Positions 1-10,909 of a stretch of DNA of 64,000 nt are shown here, one piece after another (position 1 is the first letter of the stretch; every line of letters starts with the position of its first letter). Below the pieces are notes generated by a model that was not told the origin of the DNA, did not search any database, and saw nothing but the letters and a program-made list of their open reading frames with translations. Origin of the DNA: PALSA-894 sp963828625 (GTDB taxonomy: Bacteria > Pseudomonadota > Alphaproteobacteria > Rhizobiales > Xanthobacteraceae). Where the stretch lies: positions 124,001-188,000 of the forward strand of contig CAWHEX010000009.1 of assembly GCA_963828625.1 (NCBI GenBank), written 5' to 3'. Both the position numbers and the translations under genes were made by a program.

Positions 1-486
<486 letters not shown>

Positions 487-489
487 AAA

Positions 490-1825
490 TCAGGCCGCGG
501 CTTTCGCGAGGAAAGCTTCGACTTCCGCGCGCAGGTGCGCGAGCGCCTTGTCGACCGCGCCGGATGTATCGAGCACCGTCTCGGCCGACTGCCGCGTTTC
601 GACCGCCGCGCCGGCGACCTGGGTAAGCACGCCGACGATGCCGCTCGTTCCCTGCGCGGCGCTTGCCACGCTGTGGGCGATCTCCGACGTCGCGGCCTTC
701 TGCTGATCGACCGAGATCGAAACCGCGGAGGCGGCGCGATCGATCTCGCGCATGCGCTCGGTGATGCGCTGGATCGCCGCCACCGCCGAGCCGGTCGAGT
801 CCTGCACCGAGAGTATTTGCGCCGAGATGTCCTCGGTCGCCTTGGCGGTCTGCACCGCGAGCGACTTCACCTCGGAGGCGACGACTGAGAATCCGCGCCC
901 CGCTTCGCCCGCGCGCGCCGCCTCGATCGTGGCGTTGAGCGCGAGCAGGTTGGTCTGGCCCGCGATGTTGCGGATCAGTTCCACGACGTCGCCGATCTTC
1001 TGCGCGGCTGCGGCGAGCCCGGTGATCTGCGCGTTGGTCGATTTCCGCCTCGCTCGCCGCCATGCGCACCACATCGGTGGTCTGGTCGAGCTGGCGGCTG
1101 ATCTCGCTGATCGAGTTTGACAGCTCGTCCGTCGCGGTCGCCGCCGTCGTCACGTTGGTCGAGGCTTCGTTCGAGGCGTGCACGGCGCTCTCGGCGCGTT
1201 GCGAAGTCTGGTCCGACTCGGCGAGCAGCTTGCTCGCGGTGTTCTTCATCGTGGCGGCGCTGTCGCCGACCGTCTTGAGGATGCTTTCGGCGCGGTCGCG
1301 GAAATTGCGGATCGCGGCGTCGATCGTGATGCGGCGATCCTCCTGCGCCTTCATGGCGTCGCGCTGCTTCTGCAGCTTCTGCTGTTCGGTCACGTCCTCA
1401 TGCGTCGCGACCCAACCGCCGCGCGCCATCGGCTGGTTGACGACGTTGACGATGCGGCCGTCGCTTGCCTCGATCAGCCAGTTGAAGGTCTTTCCCTTCG
1501 CGACGCTGTCCATGATGTTGCGGACGTATTGATCGACGTCGCCGGTGAAATAGCCGGTCTGCTTGCGATGCATGATGAGCTCGCGCAGCGAGCAGCCGGT
1601 CCTCACGACCTCCGGCTTGAGATCGTACATCGCGAGGTAAGGACGGTTGCGCACCACGACGCGGCCGTTCGCGTCGAACATGCACAGGCCTTGCGACATG
1701 TTGTTGAGCGCCGTCATCAGATGGCGGCAGGACTGGCGGAGCCGGATGGCGTAAATGGCGAGCGCCGTGACGAGGACACATGCCGCCGCGAACGGCACGT
1801 TGAAGGTGGTCAGAAACTCGGTCAT
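490..1825 (-). CDS. PAS-domain methyl-accepting chemotaxis-like protein (one frameshift)
   Basis: About 444 residues when reconstructed. An N-terminal membrane segment (about residues 8-26) is followed by a PAS-like sensor (NMSQGLCMFDANGRVVVRN to THEDVTEQQ), then the signalling coiled coil with the MCP hairpin tip GQTNLLALNATIEAARAGEAGRGF and VVASEVKSLA. It would pass a redox or ligand signal from the PAS domain to CheA/CheW or a similar partner. There is no periplasmic sensor domain, so sensing is probably cytoplasmic. A single extra base near 1040 (gcggaaatcgacc on the minus strand) breaks the frame between the linker and the signalling domain. No che genes lie nearby. Confidence 0.88.
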
Positions 1826-1978
1826 GGGGCCCCCGGAAACAGCGCCGCAAATATGCGATCAGCCCCTTTCGGTATGGTTAATTTTCATTGAACGGACGCC
1901 GGTAGGCGGCCAATTTCGCGCGTGATACGGTCGTTCGAGACGTCAGATCGGGCCGCAAAGAGCCGAATTCGAGGGGAC

Positions 1979-4027
1979 ATGGCTGAGGAAGCTAGGCCGG
2001 CCGCGTTGGCCGAAACGGCGGCGATTTCCGACGAGGCGCTGCGCAAGGCCGAGGAGTTCATCGAGGCCGACGAGGGCGCGACCAACCGGCTCACGGGGTT
2101 CGCCGGGCAGGCGGTGACCACTATCGCGGTGGTGATGTCGCTGTTCCATCTGTATGCCGCGGTCGCGGGCGCGTGGCCTTTCTCGGATTTCCCGATCATC
2201 GCGACGCAGCCGCTGCGCTACGCGCACGTCGCGTTCGTGCTGGTGCTGAGCTTCCTGCTGTTCCCGATGGCGGCACGTTTCCGCAACCGCATCTACTGGT
2301 TCGACGTGCTGATGGGATTGGCGGGCGCCGCGATCCTCATCTACGCGATCGACGGCGGCGATGATTTCACCGACCGCGCCACGTCCCCGAACCAGATCGA
2401 CGTCATCCTCGGCGTCACCTTCATGGTGCTGCTGCTCGAGGCGACGCGCCGCACCACCGGCTGGATCGTGCCGGTCGTCGCGCTCGCATTTCTCGCCTAC
2501 GCGTATTTCGGACCGTACCTGCCGCAGCCCTGGACGCATCGCGGCTTCGATATCGGGCAGATCGTCGGGCAGCTCTTCATCACGCTCGAAGGCATCTTCG
2601 GCGTGCCGGTCGATGTCTCGTCCAGCCTGATCGTGCTGTTCTGCATCTACGGCGCATTCCTGCAGCATTCCGGCGCGGGAAAATTCTTCATCGATTTCTC
2701 GCTCGCCCTGATGGGCAACAAGGCGAACAGCGCCGGCCGCACGGTGGTGCTGTCATCGTTCCTGCTCGGCGGACCGTCGGGCTCGGGCGTTGCCACCACC
2801 GTCACCATCGGCGCGGTCGCCTATCCGATGATGGCGAAGGCCGGCTTCGAGAAGAACGCCGCGGGTGGGCTGCTCGCGGCGGGCGGGCTCGGCGCGATCA
2901 TCTCGCCGCCGGTGCTCGGCGCGGCTGCCTTCCTGATCGCCGAGTTCCTCAAGATCAGCTACCTCGACGTCATCTGGATGGCGGTGATTCCGACCTGCCT
3001 CTACTACCTCTCGCTTCTGTTCATGGTGGAGCTCGACGCCAAGCGCTTCGGCGCGCAGATGGTGTCGGTCAAGCCCGAGATGGGCCTGTGGGAGATGACG
3101 CGGCGCTACGGTTTCCACTTCGCCTCGCTCATCTCGATCATCTTTTTCATGCTGTGGGGCTTCTCGCCGACGCTATCGGTGTTCTGGTCCACGGTGCTGA
3201 CCTTCGCGCTGAGCTTCCTCACCCGCGAGACCGCGCTGGTGCCGAAGAAGGTCGTGCGTTCTCTCTCCGATGGCTCGACCAGTGCGCTCACGGCGGCGAC
3301 CACCTGCGCGACCGCCGGCATCATCGTCGGCGTCGTGACGCTCACCGGCCTCGGGCTGAAGTTCTCCGCGATCGTGATCGATTACGCGGGCGGCAGCCTG
3401 CTGCTCACCGCGCTCTACACGGCGCTGATCGTGTGGATCGTCGGTCTCGCGGTGCCGGTGACGGCCTCGTACATCATCTGCGCGGTGATCGCCGCGCCCG
3501 CGTTGATGAAGCTCGGCGTGCCGGACATCGCGGCGCATATGTTCATCTTCTACTACTCGGTGCTCTCCGAGGTCTCGCCGCCGACCGCGCTGTCGCCGTT
3601 CGCGGCTGCCGCGATCACCGGCGGCGATCCGTACAAGACGACGCTGCAGGCCTGGAAGTACACGCTGCCCGCGTTCCTGGTTCCGTTCGTGTTCGTGCTC
3701 GATCCGCAGGGCGTGGGGCTTCTCCTGACGATCCCGAAGGGCGGCTCGTGGGTCGATATCGTGCAGATCTCCATCAAGGCCGCGCTTGGCCTCGCGGCGC
3801 TCGCCGCGGCGGCGCAGGGCTGGGCCCTGCGCAAGACCACGGTCGCGGAGCGCGTACTGCTCGTGATCGCCGGCTTGTTTCTCGTGTTCCCAAGCCTGCT
3901 TGAGGCGCTGATCGAGTTCATTATCGGCCGCGATATCAGCTACACCGCGACAATTGGCGTGGTGATCGGCGCCCTTGTCTTGCTAAAACAGCGCATGCAG
4001 CCGGCCCTGCCCAACGCGCCGGCATGA
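1979..4027 (+). CDS. TRAP transporter, fused 4TM/12TM permease (TAXI type)
   Basis: A 682-residue, very hydrophobic protein of the fused DctQM permease type found in TAXI-TRAP systems. The cytoplasmic N-terminus is acidic, followed by many membrane segments. Family hallmarks include GAFLQHSGAGKFFIDFSLAL, GGPSGSGVATTVTIGA and EVSPPTALSPFAAAAITGG. The ATG at 1979 was chosen because GAGGGG lies just upstream; an in-frame start at 1922 lacks such a site. The solute-binding protein follows 19 bp downstream, so both form one operon that imports an organic anion using an ion gradient. The substrate cannot be read from sequence. Confidence 0.93.
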   Translation: MAEEARPAALAETAAISDEALRKAEEFIEADEGATNRLTGFAGQAVTTIAVVMSLFHLYAAVAGAWPFSDFPIIATQPLRYAHVAFVLVLSFLLFPMAARFRNRIYWFDVLMGLAGAAILIYAIDGGDDFTDRATSPNQIDVILGVTFMVLLLEATRRTTGWIVPVVALAFLAYAYFGPYLPQPWTHRGFDIGQIVGQLFITLEGIFGVPVDVSSSLIVLFCIYGAFLQHSGAGKFFIDFSLALMGNKANSAGRTVVLSSFLLGGPSGSGVATTVTIGAVAYPMMAKAGFEKNAAGGLLAAGGLGAIISPPVLGAAAFLIAEFLKISYLDVIWMAVIPTCLYYLSLLFMVELDAKRFGAQMVSVKPEMGLWEMTRRYGFHFASLISIIFFMLWGFSPTLSVFWSTVLTFALSFLTRETALVPKKVVRSLSDGSTSALTAATTCATAGIIVGVVTLTGLGLKFSAIVIDYAGGSLLLTALYTALIVWIVGLAVPVTASYIICAVIAAPALMKLGVPDIAAHMFIFYYSVLSEVSPPTALSPFAAAAITGGDPYKTTLQAWKYTLPAFLVPFVFVLDPQGVGLLLTIPKGGSWVDIVQISIKAALGLAALAAAAQGWALRKTTVAERVLLVIAGLFLVFPSLLEALIEFIIGRDISYTATIGVVIGALVLLKQRMQPALPNAPA

Positions 4028-4046
4028 ATAACGGAGGAAAGTCTCG

Positions 4047-5009
4047 ATGAACCGCAGAGAATTCTTGAACTCAGGCGCTTCGCTCGTTGCCGGCACCGCG
4101 CTTTTCGGCAGCACGGCTTTCGCGCAGCAGACCAATATCGTGATCGCGACCGGCGGCACCGGCGGCGTCTACTATCCGCTTGGCGGCGGCATGGGGAACA
4201 TCCTGACCAAGCACCTCGGCTACGCGGCGACTGCGCGCGTGACCGGCGGCTCGGTCGATAACATGAAGCTCGTCGGCTCCAAGCAGGCCGAGATGGCGCT
4301 CACGCAGCTCGATGCGGCCTATGACGCGCTCAAGGGCGAGGACAAGTTCAAAGGCCAGCCGCTCCCGATCCGCCAGCTCATGGTGCTTTATCCGAACCGC
4401 ATGCATGTCGTGTCGGTCGAAGGGAAGGGCGTCGAGAAGATGGCCGACCTCAAGGGCAAGCGTGTCTCGACCGGTTCGCCGGGCAGCGCCACCGAGGTTT
4501 TTGCATTTCGCTGCATCGAGGCCGCCGGCCTCGACAAGGACAAGGACATGCGCCGCGAGCGCCTCGGCGTCGCGGAATCCACCAACGCGATCAAGGACGG
4601 CAAGATCGACGCCTACTTCTGGGTCGGCGGACTGCCGACCGCGGCGGTGACCGATCTTGGTGCGAGCCCCGGCATGAAGATCAAGCTGATCGACCACGCC
4701 GATCTCGTCCCGAAGATGAACGAGAAGTACAACAACCTCTACACCACCGGCATGATCCCGGCGAAGATGTATCCGGGGCAGGAGAAGGAAAATCCGGTGG
4801 CCGTCATCCAGAACATTCTGGCGGCGCACGAGTCGATGCCCGACAAGGTCGCCTACGATATCGTGAAGCTCTTCATCGAGAAGCGGGACGAACTGGTCGC
4901 CGTGCACGGCGAGGCGGCAAGCATCACGCTCGAGAACCAGAAGAACTCGCCGATCCCGTGGCATCCGGCTGCGTTGAAGTATTTCACCGAGAAGGGCGTC
5001 AAGGTCTGA
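4047..5009 (+). CDS. TAXI family TRAP transporter solute-binding protein
   Basis: A 320-residue periplasmic binding protein. The N-terminus MNRREFLNSGASLVAGTALF looks like a signal peptide ending at FAQ (about residue 26). The mature protein begins TNIVIATGGTGGVYYPLGGG, the signature of the TAXI family (TRAP-associated extracytoplasmic immunogenic). The central LKGKRVSTGSPGSATEVFAF is also typical. An AGGAAAG ribosome binding site precedes the start. It delivers ligand to the fused permease encoded immediately upstream. TAXI ligands described elsewhere include glutamate and other carboxylates, but none can be assigned here. Confidence 0.93.
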   Translation: MNRREFLNSGASLVAGTALFGSTAFAQQTNIVIATGGTGGVYYPLGGGMGNILTKHLGYAATARVTGGSVDNMKLVGSKQAEMALTQLDAAYDALKGEDKFKGQPLPIRQLMVLYPNRMHVVSVEGKGVEKMADLKGKRVSTGSPGSATEVFAFRCIEAAGLDKDKDMRRERLGVAESTNAIKDGKIDAYFWVGGLPTAAVTDLGASPGMKIKLIDHADLVPKMNEKYNNLYTTGMIPAKMYPGQEKENPVAVIQNILAAHESMPDKVAYDIVKLFIEKRDELVAVHGEAASITLENQKNSPIPWHPAALKYFTEKGVKV

Positions 5010-5063
5010 TCCTCGCCTGACCGGCTTCTCGACATCGCGCTCGGCGGTCTGGGCTTCGGGCCC

Positions 5064-5084
5064 ACTGCCGGGCGCAGTCTTTTT
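5064..5084 (+). terminator. Probable Rho-independent terminator of the TAXI-TRAP operon
   Basis: A 5-bp stem ACTGC/GCAGT with loop CGGGC is followed by CTTTTT, 55 bp after the solute-binding-protein stop codon. The stem is short, so the call is moderate. Confidence 0.5.
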
Positions 5085-5512
5085 GGTGATGGTTTTTTCG
5101 ATTACTCGCTCGTCGCTCTTTTCATTCCGGTGGGCATCAGACTGATCGCGTTGCGCGCCGCGCCCGCACACCCGGTGCCTGAGATCATCCGAGCACGCGC
5201 TGAAGCGACGAATGCCGCGCATGGTTAGCAGATGGTGAACGGCCGCATCGCTGCCGTCCTCGCAACATTTTGTGTGTGAGTGCCCGCAACGGCGCGCATG
5301 TGCTGTGCTGTCGAAAATTTGCGGAACTTTTCTCGTCGTCGCTCACGCGAAAACTTTTTCGCCGCAATTCGACGCGCGCGCGATTAACGCGATCTCAAGG
5401 TTAATGCCGCAGAAGGGTTAACCATCGGCCGTTGCCGATGAGTCAAATTTAATCAAGTCGGCGTCATCATCGTTCCCCTGTCCAGTGTCGCGTAGCGTTG
5501 CGTGAGTAGCGT
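5085..5512. other. Intergenic region, AT-richer, with spaced TTAA motifs
   Basis: No convincing gene is seen. The half nearer the SleB gene is AT-richer than the rest of the window and carries three TTAA motifs at 5384, 5401 and 5418, exactly 17 bp apart, the last inside the palindrome GGTTAACC. CtrA sites are TTAA-N7-TTAA, so the 13-nt gaps do not fit. The region probably holds the promoter of the downstream hydrolase. Confidence 0.4.
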
Positions 5513-6987
5513 ATGGTTGAGTTGCGTAACGGACCGAAGGGGGCCGAGTTTGCCTCCTTCGGTCTCGCAAGTCTGATCTTCGTTCTGACGCCGACACAGG
5601 TCGGCTATCAGGATCTCGCTGCGCTGCTGGCGCAGCAGCCGTCCGTCGCGGCGCGCTGGCGCGAGCATCTCATTGCTTCTCCGTTCGGCACGATCCATGC
5701 GGCGACCTTCAGCCTGCCGCGCCCGGTCGGAACCGCCATACCGGAAAACCCGACGATCCGTCTCGCAAGTCTCGGCGGCAGCGCGGACATCGTCGGCTCG
5801 ATCGGAATCAATCCGCACTCGGCGCGGCGCGAGAACACGCAGGTTGTTTTCCCGACCATCAATCGCACCGGCAAGGGCGACCGGCTCGTGCCCGGCACGC
5901 CGGAGCCGCTCGACGAAGCCCGCGCGCATCGACGATCCCGCGACCGAACCGCCGCCGCCCGTGACGTTCTCGGATCGCCCGAAGGCAGCCGAAATCGACC
6001 ACAACGATTCCGAATTGCCCGACGCGCAGGCCGTCGTGCTTTCCGAGATCGCGCGCGAGGCCGAGCGGCGCAATGCGCGTCCGGTGCAGGCGGACGAGAT
6101 CGCGGCCGCGATGCATTTCGAGCCGTTCCCCGAATACGACATTGCGCTCTCGCTCGAATTCGATCCGAAGATCCTGACGGAAGAGGCCGCCGATCTCGCC
6201 GATCTCGACCCGACCGAATTCACCCCGAACGCGCCGCCGAGCCTCGAAGGCCTGAACGCCGCCGTGAAAGAGACGCGGCTTTATTTCGGCAACGACCTGT
6301 TCGGAACGACGCTCGGCGGCATCAAGCCGTGGAGCGCGGGCGAAGAGCCGGTGCTGATGACGCCGCCGCGCGGCTCCGCCGATCCGGACATGAAGAAGGC
6401 GCTGCCTGCGCCTGCGACGGCGCAGCCCGGCGTGACCATCGCCGGAAAGGGCCAGGTGACGGGACCGGACCAGCGTCCGAAGAGCCCGGCGGAGCGCCTC
6501 AGCCTGTCAGGCGCGAAGCGCGTCGAAGGCGGAGAAATGCCTCGCGAACGCGGTCTATTTCGAGGCGCGCAGCGAACCCGTGCGCGGGCAGATCGCGGTC
6601 GCGCAGGTCGTGATGAACCGCGTGTTCTCCGGCTACTATCCGGACAATGTCTGCGGCGTCGTCTACCAGAATGCGCACCGGCATCTCTCCTGCCAGTTCA
6701 CGTTCGCCTGCGACGGCATTCCGGACGTGGTCAACGATCCGGAGTCGTGGGACCGCGCGAAGCGCATCTCGCGCGAGACGCTCGACGGCAAGCTGTGGCT
6801 GCCGGAGATCGCGAAGTCGACGCACTATCACGCGTCCTATGTGCGCCCGTACTGGGTGCGCGCGATGAAGAAGCACTCGAAGATCGGGCTGCACAACTTC
6901 TATCGCCCGCGCAAATGGGGCGACGGTTCGGACGCGCCGTCCTGGGGCAATGCCGTCTATACGGCTGACGCCGCTTCGAAGATGTAA
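5513..6987 (+). CDS. SleB-type cell wall hydrolase (two frameshifts)
   Basis: About 490 residues when reconstructed. The long N-terminal part is poorly conserved, proline- and acid-rich, with a hydrophobic stretch near residues 14-30 that may anchor it. The C-terminal ~140 residues are a Hydrolase_2/SleB domain: LANAVYFEARSEPVRGQIAV, VMNRVFSGYYPDNVCGVVYQ, CQFTFACDG and LHNFYRP. Enzymes of this family cleave peptidoglycan as lytic transglycosylases or amidases; in non-sporulating alphaproteobacteria the role is wall turnover. Frame breaks lie near 5925 and 6535. The start at 5513 has no strong ribosome binding site and is uncertain. Confidence 0.85.
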
Positions 6988-6988
6988 A

Positions 6989-7032
6989 GCATGGCCCCGA
7001 AAAGTGGAACCGGCTTTCGGATAAGGCCATGC
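6989..7032. repeat. Palindromic intergenic repeat between convergent genes
   Basis: An 8-bp outer inverted repeat GCATGGCC/GGCCATGC (6989-6996, 7025-7032) encloses CCGAAAAGTGG...CCGGCTTTCGG, itself an imperfect inverted repeat. Elements containing CCGAAAAGTGGAA recur between genes in Bradyrhizobium-like genomes (from memory). It sits between the convergent SleB and nadC genes and may also act as a bidirectional transcription stop. Confidence 0.6.
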
Positions 7033-7042
7033 GTCAGAAAAG

Positions 7043-7913
7043 CTACATCTCGATGTCGAGCGCGACATCGAGATTGGGCGCCGAGTGCGTGATGGCGCCG
7101 GACGAAAGATAATCGACGCCGGTCTCGGCAATCGCCGCCGCCGTCTCCAGCGTGATCCCGCCTGAGGCTTCCAGCACCAGTCTGCCGGCGACCATCGCGA
7201 CGGCCTTCTTCATGTCGGCCGGGCTCATGTTGTCGAGCAGCGCCACATCCGCGCCGCCGGCGTCGAGCACTTCCTGCAATTGCGCGAGCGTGTCGACCTC
7301 GATCTCGATCTTCACCAGATGTCCGGCGACCGCCTTCGCGCGCCGGAGCACCGCCGCGATGCCGCCCGCGACCGCGATGTGGTTGTCCTTGATCAGGATC
7401 GCGTCATCGAGCCCGAAGCGATGATTGAAGCCGCCGCCGCAACGCACGGCGTATTTTTGCAGGCGCGCAGACCCGGCGTGGTCTTGCGCGTGCAGCACAC
7501 GCGCGCCTTGGTGTGCGCGATCAGCTTCACGAAGGAGCTCGCCGCCGTCGCGACCCCGAAAGGTGACCGAGGAAGTTCAGCGCGGCGCGCTCGGCGGCGA
7601 GCACCGCGCGCGCATCGCCCTCGATGGTCATCAGCGCGGTCTTGGCTCGCGACCGCAGCGCCGTCGCGATGATGCGCGGTGATCGACACGTTCGGATCGA
7701 GCTTGCGCAACGTCTCGTCGACGAACGGCAGGCCGGAGATCGTTCCGGCCATTGCGCGCGACCACGATCGCGCGGGCGCGCGTTCCTTCCGGAATGGTCG
7801 CGGTCGACGTGACGTCGCCGGCGCGGCCGAGGTCCTCGGCGAGCGAGCGCAGTCACCGCGGCGTCGATTTCGAGCGGCGAGAGGAACGCATCGGGGCAGA
7901 GCAGGGAGGTCAT
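7043..7913 (-). CDS. nadC: Nicotinate-nucleotide pyrophosphorylase (several frameshifts)
   Basis: Quinolinate phosphoribosyltransferase, the third step of de novo NAD synthesis: quinolinate + PRPP to nicotinate mononucleotide, CO2 and PPi. The N-terminus reads LLCPDAFLSPLEIDAAVTA. Further motifs are ERAALNFLGHLSGVAT, CTRKTTPGLR, RCGGGFNHRFGLDDAILIKD and the C-terminal LEASGGITLETA. It is last in nadA-nadB-nadC; its ATG overlaps the nadB stop by four bases (ATGA), implying coupled translation. At least three frame breaks lie between about 7455 and 7860, while the 3' half (7043-7450) is intact. Because the gene sits in a complete pathway operon, these are probably sequence errors. Confidence 0.9.
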
Positions 7914-9470
7914 GCGACGGCTCGCTCGGCTGGCGTGATCGAGGCGGCGATGTCGCGCGCGTCACCGAGCGTCAGGAACGTGCGCCTCGCCTGGTTCGGG
8001 TCGGTCTGCGGAAAGTCGGAACGGAAATGTCCGCCGCGGCTTTCCTCGCGCTTCAAGGCCGCAGCGGTCACCATCAGGGCGGCAATCGCCATGTTGCGGG
8101 TCTGCGGCAGGTGTGTGCTGTCGCGCTCGATGCGCGCGATCTCGGAAAGCGCGCGCTTCAGTCCGTCGCGATCGCGGATGACGCCGACATGGGCCGACAT
8201 CAGCTCGCGCAACGTGCGCTCGCGCGCCGGATCGGCAACAGGCTGCTGTGCGCCCTGCGGCCCGGACGCGCGGAACGGCAAGGCGCGGCGCAGGCGGCAG
8301 GCTGACAATGTCTTCCGCGATGCGCGCCGCATAGACGACCGCTTCCAGCAGCGAATTCGACGCGAGACGGTTGGCGCCGTGCGCGCCGGTCGAGGCGACT
8401 TCGCCCGCCGCCCACAGCCCGGTCAGCGATGTGCGGCCGCGCTCGTCGGTCCACACGCCGCCCATGTGATAGTGCGCGGCGGGCGCGACCGGGATGAGAT
8501 CGCGCGCCGGATCGATGCCCGCGCTGCGGCAGTATTCGGTGACGCCGGGGAAGCGCTGCGCGAAGCTCGCGCCGATCGCCTTGCGTGCGTCGAGAAACGC
8601 GCCGCGTCCGGCCTGAAGCTCGGCGAACACGCCGCGCGCCACGATATCGCGCGGCGCGAGTTCCGCCTCGGGATGGATCGCAAGCATGAAGCGCTCGCCG
8701 GCCTTGTTGACCAGCCATGCGCCTTCGCCACGGATCGCTTCGGTCGCGAGCGGCGCCGGGTCGCGGCCGATGTCGATCGCGGTTGGATGGAACTGCACGA
8801 ATTCCGGATCGGCGATCACCGCGCCGGCGCGTGCCGCGATCGCAAGCCCGTGACCGCGCGCTTCGCTTGGATTGGTCGTCACCGCATAGAGGTGTCCGGC
8901 GCCGCCGGTCGCGAGCACGACGGAGCGCGCCGCAAGAGCGGCGAGCCGCCCGTCAGGCAGCCGCACCTGAACGCCCGTAACGGTGCGCCCCTGCGTGATG
9001 AGGTCTTCGGCGATGCCTTCGATGACGCGGATACTCGGCGTCTTGCGCACTGCATCCGCGAGCGCCGCCATGATGGCGGCACCCGCCTGATCGCCGCGCA
9101 CATGCACGATGCGGCGCGCCGAATGCGCGGCTTCGCGCCCGACGGTCAACCGGCCTTCGAGGTCCTTGTCGAACGGCACGCCATAGCTGAGCAGGTCGCG
9201 GATGCGGTCCGGCGCTTCGCGCGCCATCGCGAAAGCCACAGCCTCGTCCACCAGCCCGGCGCCAGCCGCGATCGTGTCGCGCGCATGCGCCTCCGGCGTA
9301 TCGCCTTCGGCGACCGCCGCCGCAACCCCGCCCTGCGCCCAGGCGCTCGATGCGCCTTCGCCGAGCGGTGCGGCGGCGATGATCGTCACCGGCCGCGGCG
9401 CGAGCTTCAGCGCGCAGAACAGGCCCGCGAGCCCGCCGCCGACGATGAGGATGTCTGAGTTGTCCGGCAT
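7910..9470 (-). CDS. nadB: L-aspartate oxidase (frameshift near the 3' end)
   Basis: FAD enzyme that oxidises L-aspartate to iminoaspartate, first step of NAD synthesis. The N-terminal dinucleotide fold ILIVGGGLAGLFCALKLA, SSAWAQGGVAAA, the active-site region VQFHPTAI and GEGAWLVNKAGERFM, AHYHMGGVWTD and LASNSLLEAVVYAARIAED are all visible. The C-terminal helical domain (LRELMSAHVGVIRD) is in another frame after a break near 8280-8300. Length is about 518 residues, normal for NadB. It is second in the operon, and its last codons overlap the nadC start. Confidence 0.93.
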
Positions 9471-9538
9471 TTGCCTTGTCGTGTGCGATCCCGGAGCGCG
9501 ACGCGGTGCGCCGCGTTCGGGACGACCGCCTGCGGCGG

Positions 9539-10645
9539 TCAGTTCTTCAGCTGGATCATCCGCTCGACCGAGCGCCGCGCCTTCGCGGCGATCATCGGAT
9601 CGACCACGACTTCCTCTTTCAGATAGACGAGGCTGTCGAGGATCTTCGGCAGCGTGATGCGCTTCATGTGCGGGCAGAGATTGCACGGCTTGACGAACTC
9701 GACGTCGGGCAACTCCGCCTTCACGTTGTCGGCCATCGAGCATTCGGTGACCATCACGACGCGCTTCGGCCGGTTCTTGCGCACCCAGTCGATCATGCCC
9801 TTGGTCGAGCCGGTGTAGTCGGCCGCGTCCAGCACGTCGGGCGGGCATTCCGGATGCGCGATGATCTGCACCGACGGATCGGCCGCGCGATATTTCTCAA
9901 GCTCGTCGCCGGTGAAGCGCTCGTGCACTTCGCACGCGCCTTTCCACGAGATGATCTTCACCTTGGTCTGTGACGCGACGTAGTTCGCCAGATACTGGTC
10001 CGGCAGGAAGATCACCGTGTCGGCGTTGAGGCTCTCGACCACCTGCACGGCGTTCGCGGATGTGCAGCAGATGTCGACCTCCGCCTTCACGTCGGCGGAC
10101 GTGTTCACATAGGCGACGATCGGCACGCCGGGGAATTTGTCGCGCAGCAGCCGCACGTCCTCGCCGGTGATCGAGGAGGCGAGCGAGCAGCCCGCGCGCA
10201 CGTCCGGGATCAGCACGGTCTTGTCCGGGTTCAGGATCTTCGAGGTCTCGGCCATGAAGTGCACGCCGGCCTGCACGATGATCGGCGCCTTGGTCTTGGT
10301 CGCCTCGATCGCGAGCTGGAGCGAGTCGCCGACGAAGTCGGCAACGCAGTTGTAGATCTCGGGCGTCTGGTAATTGTGCGCCAGGATGACGGCGCCGCGC
10401 TGTTTCTTCAGCTCGTTGATCGCCTTCACGTAAGGCGCGAAGAACGGCCACTCGATCGAGGGGACGACGGCCTGCACGCGCGCGTAGAGGTGCGCGGTCT
10501 CGCGCTCCACCTGCGCGTTCCACTCGAGCGGCGGCATCGGCAGCACGCCGTACTTCCGCGCGGCGGCGGAGAGTTCGCCGGGCATCGACGCGGACGGCAT
10601 GAACGGATTGCCGCGCGTCGGGCCGAGGGACTGGAGCACTGGCAT
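9539..10645 (-). CDS. nadA: Quinolinate synthase
   Basis: A 368-residue 4Fe-4S enzyme that condenses iminoaspartate with dihydroxyacetone phosphate to quinolinate. Motifs: GAVILAHNYQTPEIYNCVAD, QAGVHFMAETSKILNP, IPDVRAGCSLASSI and the C-terminal FVKPCNLCPHMKRITLPKI, including cysteine ligands. The ATG at 10645 follows a GGAGG-type site and gives MPVLQSLG; this length fits the longer alphaproteobacterial NadA. A 7-bp GC hairpin (9524-9540) directly follows the stop, in the short gap to nadB. The gene is first in nadABC with an operator palindrome immediately upstream. Confidence 0.96.
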   Translation of the reverse strand: MPVLQSLGPTRGNPFMPSASMPGELSAAARKYGVLPMPPLEWNAQVERETAHLYARVQAVVPSIEWPFFAPYVKAINELKKQRGAVILAHNYQTPEIYNCVADFVGDSLQLAIEATKTKAPIIVQAGVHFMAETSKILNPDKTVLIPDVRAGCSLASSITGEDVRLLRDKFPGVPIVAYVNTSADVKAEVDICCTSANAVQVVESLNADTVIFLPDQYLANYVASQTKVKIISWKGACEVHERFTGDELEKYRAADPSVQIIAHPECPPDVLDAADYTGSTKGMIDWVRKNRPKRVVMVTECSMADNVKAELPDVEFVKPCNLCPHMKRITLPKILDSLVYLKEEVVVDPMIAAKARRSVERMIQLKN

Positions 10646-10660
10646 CGTTGCCTCCTGGCA

Positions 10661-10683
10661 TATATGCTCAAAGTGAGTATATA
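10661..10683 (-). promoter_or_regulatory. Operator palindrome upstream of nadABC (NadQ/NadR-type candidate)
   Basis: Two 10-bp arms, TATATGCTCA and TGAGTATATA, match 9 of 10 as an inverted repeat around AAG. The site ends 16 bp upstream of the nadA start, where a repressor would block transcription or initiation. Alphaproteobacterial nadABC operons are known to be repressed by NadQ-type regulators. I cannot confirm the consensus here, and no regulator gene lies adjacent. Confidence 0.6.
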
Positions 10684-10909
10684 TAGGGACCAAAACATCC
10701 GGCCCTGGAGGCCGGCACTCTGGCGGTTCGCTGATCCTTATCCTCAATTCGAGCAAATCAGATATAGCATGGGTTCCTCCGAATTGCGAGTCCCGAAATC
10801 CGGGGCTGCCATGCAAAAAAACTGATCGGTCGGATCACCAATATTCGTTAGGGCGTGCGGGGCCGCGCGCCTACCTAAGTCACCAAAGCCTCCCGACAGC
10901 GGATTCCCC

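Noticed and set aside
5384..5421. CtrA binding sites before the SleB gene
   Set aside because: TTAA motifs recur at 17-bp intervals with 13-nt gaps, not the TTAA-N7-TTAA spacing of CtrA boxes.
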